Assembly (NCBI GenBank): GCA_016285335.1
Contig: JAEEQO010000130.1
Span: 1 to 8,611, forward strand
Reading direction: 5' to 3'
From: Victivallales bacterium
Lineage (GTDB): Bacteria; Verrucomicrobiota; Lentisphaeria; Victivallales; UBA1829
Length of the DNA: 8,611 nt
Every line of letters begins with the position of its first letter. The stretch's first letter is position 1. Of the stretch, positions 6,323-8,611 are shown piece after piece. The notes under the pieces are model-generated. The model did no database searches. It was not told the DNA's origin and saw nothing but the letters and a program-made list of their open reading frames with translations. The translations under genes were made by a program, and so were the position numbers.

Positions 6323-6360
6323 GGGATTCAGTTCGGATGAAGCTTGATGCGGAAAACGGG

Positions 6361-6390
6361 CAAAAAGAAAGAGCGGATCGGACGACCCGC
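6361..6390 (-). terminator. Intrinsic terminator of fabH
   Basis: Read on the minus strand, GCGGGTC (6390-6384) pairs with GATCCGC (6379-6373) around a GTCC loop: seven pairs including one G-U. The stem is followed at once by TCTTTCTTTTTG (6372-6361). The stem begins 18 bases after the fabH stop. A GC-rich stem plus T-tract is the textbook form, and it separates fabH from rlmI. Confidence 0.72.
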
Positions 6391-6408
6391 CCCGCGAAAA
6401 AGACAGAT

Positions 6409-7398
6409 TCAGTAGCGGACCAGCATGGACCCCCACGCCAGGCCGCCGCCGAACGACGTGAACAGCACCAGGTCGCCGCGTTTGATGCGGCCCGCCCGGC
6501 ACGCCTCGTCCAGCGCGATGCCGATGGAGGCGGAACTGGTGTTGCCGTAGTGCTGAATATTGCAGAACGCGCGGTCCTCGGCGACGCCGAGACGCTTTGC
6601 CACGGCCTGGATGATGCGCATGTTCGCCTGATGCGGGATTACGAGCGCGACCTGGTCGATCGTCACGCCCGCCTGCGCCAGGACTTCCTCGCTGGACGAC
6701 ACCATGGCGTTCACGGCCAGCTTGAACGTCTCGCGGCCTTCCATGTAGATGAAATGGTCGCGGTTCCAGACCGTTTCGTGGCAGGCGGGAGCCTTGCTGC
6801 CGCCCGCCGGGATCCGCAGGACGTCCGTATAGCCGCCATCGGCGTGGAGCGAGCTTGCGAGAATGGCGTCCGGTTCGGGCCCGCCGTCGTTCTGAAGCAG
6901 CGCGCAGCCGGAGCCGTCGCCGAAGAGGATGCACGTATTGCGGTCGGTCCAGTCCACGATCACGGAGAGCTTGTCGGAGCCGCAGACCAGCACGTTGCGG
7001 TATTTCTGCGGGAAGGAACGCATGAGGGAGAACGCGACTTCGAGCGAAGAGACGAATCCGGCGCACGCTGCGGAAAGGTCGAAGCAGAACGCCTGCCTGC
7101 ACTGGAAATGATGCTGGACCAGCGCCGCCGTGTTCGGGAAGATGTAGTCGGGCGAGATCGTGGCGACCACGATGGCATCCAGGTCGCGTCCGTCGACTCC
7201 CGCCTGCGCCAGGGCCTTTTCCGCCGCACGGATCGCCATGGTCGACGCGGTTTCGTCCGCGGCGGCGATGCGGCGTTCCTCCACGCCGGTGCGTGTGCGG
7301 ATCCACTCGTCGTTGGTGTCGACGAGCTTCTCAAGGTCGGCGTTGGTCCGTCTTTTTTCAGGGACGTAGGAGCCAGTCCCGGCGATTCGTATGCCCAT
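6409..7398 (-). CDS. fabH: Beta-ketoacyl-ACP synthase III (KAS III)
   Basis: FabH starts type II fatty-acid synthesis by condensing an acyl-CoA primer (usually acetyl-CoA) with malonyl-ACP. It is cytoplasmic and homodimeric. The 329-residue product (E. coli 317) begins with RIAGTGSYVPEKRRTNADLE (4-23) and DEWIRTRTGVEERR (30-43). The catalytic triad is complete: C112 in DLSAACAGF, H256 in IPHQANMRI, and N286 in HYGNTSSAS. The C-terminus has TSFGGGLAWGSMLVRY. I chose the ATG at 7398 because it places the fold's first strand at the N-terminus and has AAGGA at 7411-7407, 8 bases upstream. The open frame continues to 7638, but that part is basic, matches no FabH feature and crosses the promoter. 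The gene stands alone, without plsX, fabD or acpP beside it. Primer preference (straight or branched) cannot be read from the sequence. Confidence 0.96.
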   Translation of the reverse strand: MGIRIAGTGSYVPEKRRTNADLEKLVDTNDEWIRTRTGVEERRIAAADETASTMAIRAAEKALAQAGVDGRDLDAIVVATISPDYIFPNTAALVQHHFQCRQAFCFDLSAACAGFVSSLEVAFSLMRSFPQKYRNVLVCGSDKLSVIVDWTDRNTCILFGDGSGCALLQNDGGPEPDAILASSLHADGGYTDVLRIPAGGSKAPACHETVWNRDHFIYMEGRETFKLAVNAMVSSSEEVLAQAGVTIDQVALVIPHQANMRIIQAVAKRLGVAEDRAFCNIQHYGNTSSASIGIALDEACRAGRIKRGDLVLFTSFGGGLAWGSMLVRY

Positions 7399-7514
7399 AT
7401 TCGCTATCCTTCGGCTGCCGTTCGGCATTGAGGTGGTTGATTCCGGTTTCATCAAAACCATGTTTCCCGCACGGCTGAACGTGCCGCCGAGCGAACGCGG
7501 AGACATGATTTTGA

Positions 7515-7544
7515 ATAATATAACACGTCTTTGCCGTTTTTCAA
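7515..7544 (-). promoter_or_regulatory. Sigma70-like promoter for fabH
   Basis: On the minus strand TTGAAA (7544-7539) is followed by 18 bases and TATTAT (7520-7515), or by 16 bases and the overlapping TATATT (7522-7517). Both are near-consensus. The start would be near 7508, leaving a leader of roughly 110 bases before the fabH ATG at 7398, which is long for a housekeeping gene. Confidence 0.55.
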
Positions 7545-7587
7545 GCACGTTTCCGGGCATGCGCCGAAACAATGCGCGAATCTGTGG

Positions 7588-7615
7588 TTTTTTCGCCTTT
7601 TTTTCGCCTTTTTTT
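7588..7615. repeat. Phased T-tracts: 11-bp repeat of T6-7 plus CGCC
   Basis: Three T-runs, 7588-7593 (6 T), 7598-7604 (7 T) and 7609-7615 (7 T), are separated by two identical CGCC spacers. Their centres are 10.5 and 11 bases apart, one helical turn, the arrangement known to bend DNA. The last run flows into AAATTATT just before the TTGACA of the phosphatase promoter. It lies in the 313-base divergent gap between fabH and the phosphatase. Confidence 0.85.
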
Positions 7616-7626
7616 AAATTATTCGC

Positions 7627-7654
7627 TTGACAAATCAAACTTGGATGGTATTTT
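7627..7654 (+). promoter_or_regulatory. Promoter for the alkaline phosphatase gene
   Basis: A perfect TTGACA (7627-7632), a 16-base spacer and TATTTT (7649-7654) face the phosphatase gene. Transcription would begin near 7661, leaving a leader of about 50 bases. The AT-rich T-tract/AAATTATT block lies at about -40 to -60, the UP-element position. The leader holds two similar pieces beginning TCACCCT (7666 and 7681). I see no convincing PHO box. Confidence 0.55.
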
Positions 7655-7711
7655 ACATGTAGTGTTCACCCTCACTTCTGTCACCCTACTTACCTTTTCA
7701 GGAGTTACACC

Positions 7712-8611
7712 ATGAAACGTTCTTTCTTTGCCGCACTTGCAGCCGGCGCGTTCCTTGCGCTGTCCGCAGTCCAGGTCGCGGCTCAGACCGAGGCCGACCA
7801 GCTCAAAAACCTGAAACCCGCCAAATATGTCTTCCTGTTCATCGGTGACGGCATGTCCCTGCCGCAGCGCATGATGGCCGAGGAATTCAGCATGTCGACC
7901 ACGGGCAAGGGTCTCACCATCAACTCCATGCCCCAGCAGAGCTATTCCAAGACCAGCTCCCTCAGCAACTTCATCACCGACTCCGCCGCCAGCGGGACCG
8001 CCATCGCCTGCGGCGAGAAGACCAACAACGGCCGCATCGGCATGGACGCCGACGGCAAGCGTAAACTCGAATCCGTCGCCGAAGTCGCCAAGAAGAACGG
8101 TCGCGCCATCGGCATCCTCACCAGCATCACCATCAATCACGCCACCCCGGCCTCCTTCTACGCCCACAACGAGAGCCGCGACAACTACTACGACATCGGC
8201 ATGGATCTCGTGAACTCCGGCTTCGACTATTTCGGCGGCGGCGGCCTCCAGGGCAACCGGAACGGCGACAACGACCTCTACAAGATCGCCGAAACCAAGG
8301 GCTATACCGTGGCATACAAGGACGAGGTCCCGAAAGTCGACCTGAAGAAGGCCGACAAGCTCTTCGTCCGCGGCCACAACGGCCAGCTCCCCTACGCCAT
8401 CGACAAACCGGCGGATGAATGGGGCCTCGCCGAATACACCCAGCAGTGCATCGACTTCCTCATGCTGAAGAACAAGCCGTTCTTCGTCATGATCGAAGGC
8501 GGCAACATCGACCACCACGGACACAGCAACGACGCAGGCGCCAGCCTCCGCGAGACCATGGAAATGGACCGCGCCGTGACCGTCATCATGGACTTCTCCA
8601 AGAAGCACCCG
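7712..8611 (+). CDS. Secreted alkaline phosphatase, first 300 residues (3' end outside window)
   Basis: This is a PhoA-like alkaline phosphatase that hydrolyses phosphate monoesters in the periplasm or outside the cell. A signal peptide (basic MKR, hydrophobic 5-20) ends in VAA, with cleavage likely after A24. Metal-site D46 lies in FLFIGDGMS (41-49). Nucleophile S91 lies in ITDSAASGTAIACG (88-101). INHATPASFYAH (141-152) and R156 follow; R156 corresponds to the E. coli phosphate-binding arginine. E262, D267 and H271 lie in MIEGGNIDHHGHSNDAG (260-276). H143 and H268 replace the Asp153/Lys328 pair of E. coli PhoA, the His/His state known from mammalian enzymes. The remaining metal ligands (the DH and late His) lie beyond the window. 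The ATG has AGGAG at 7700-7704, seven bases away. The reading frame stays open to the last base. The long open frame on the opposite strand is a codon-bias shadow. Confidence 0.93.
   Translation, partial: MKRSFFAALAAGAFLALSAVQVAAQTEADQLKNLKPAKYVFLFIGDGMSLPQRMMAEEFSMSTTGKGLTINSMPQQSYSKTSSLSNFITDSAASGTAIACGEKTNNGRIGMDADGKRKLESVAEVAKKNGRAIGILTSITINHATPASFYAHNESRDNYYDIGMDLVNSGFDYFGGGGLQGNRNGDNDLYKIAETKGYTVAYKDEVPKVDLKKADKLFVRGHNGQLPYAIDKPADEWGLAEYTQQCIDFLMLKNKPFFVMIEGGNIDHHGHSNDAGASLRETMEMDRAVTVIMDFSKKHP

Noticed and set aside
7588..7615. The T-tracts as a transcription terminator or CRISPR-like array
   Set aside because: No GC-rich stem precedes the T-runs and no gene on the plus strand ends nearby. 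The unit is 11 bases with no variable spacers.
7399..7638. An 80-residue N-terminal extension of FabH
   Set aside because: The family begins at the first strand (GIRIAGTGSYVP). The extension is basic, unlike any KAS III, and would run through the promoter and T-tracts.
7678..7695. A PHO box in front of the phosphatase
   Set aside because: Only one CTGTCA half is present. The position 11 bases on reads CTTACC, and the site lies downstream of the best -10 element.
7619..8608. A 329-codon open frame on the minus strand
   Set aside because: It lies exactly opposite the phosphatase, whose signal peptide and active-site motifs are unmistakable. The minus-strand product is a low-complexity Val/Ala/Asp/Gly shadow of GC-biased codons.
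1..8611. A defence system, toxin-antitoxin pair, prophage or transposon
   Set aside because: All recognisable genes are housekeeping or envelope functions, codon use is uniform, and I see no integrase, transposase, tRNA edge or inverted terminal repeats.

Overview
The window is GC-rich, gene-dense bacterial chromosome with strongly G/C-biased third codon positions. It carries eight recognisable housekeeping or cell-envelope genes and one unidentified small membrane protein. There is no mobile element, CRISPR array or rRNA/tRNA gene. The gene set (periplasmic alkaline phosphatase with a signal peptide, PE-forming Psd/PssA, sugar-nucleotide enzyme) suggests a Gram-negative-type bacterium. A member of the PVC group such as Lentisphaerota is my guess from general impression only, not a demonstrated assignment.

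Layout. (1) 1-3417, plus strand: a tightly packed run of yebC (3' end only), ruvC, psd, pssA and an NAD-dependent nucleotide-sugar epimerase/dehydratase. The last three are joined by two ATGA start/stop overlaps. The run ends at a hairpin terminator around 3448-3467. (2) 3477-4520, minus strand: a solitary OppB/DppB-type ABC permease with its own good sigma70-like promoter (about 4579-4607). (3) 4728-5105, plus strand: a small two-helix membrane protein, divergent from the permease and convergent with rlmI. An 8-bp-stem hairpin sits on its stop codon. (4) 5124-7398, minus strand: rlmI (23S rRNA m5C methyltransferase, TTG start) downstream of fabH (KAS III). They are separated by a clear intrinsic terminator after fabH. 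(5) 7399-7711: a 313-base divergent regulatory region with a fabH promoter on the minus strand, helically phased T-tracts and a TTGACA promoter on the plus strand. (6) 7712-8611, plus strand: the first 300 residues of a secreted alkaline phosphatase that runs off the window.

How the genes fit together. PssA makes phosphatidylserine from CDP-diacylglycerol and serine, and Psd decarboxylates it to phosphatidylethanolamine. FabH starts fatty-acid chains for those lipids. The epimerase probably supplies a nucleotide sugar for envelope glycans and is translationally coupled to pssA. YebC and RuvC are the usual pair at the head of a Holliday-junction cluster, but here phospholipid genes follow where ruvA/ruvB are often found. 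I see no convincing undescribed multi-gene system. The points most worth a second look are the ruvC-to-phospholipid-to-sugar operon, the phased T-tracts upstream of the phosphatase promoter, the orphan permease and the unidentified membrane protein.

Many long open frames opposite the real genes are artefacts of GC-biased codon use. Two real genes, yebC and the phosphatase, are cut by the window ends.
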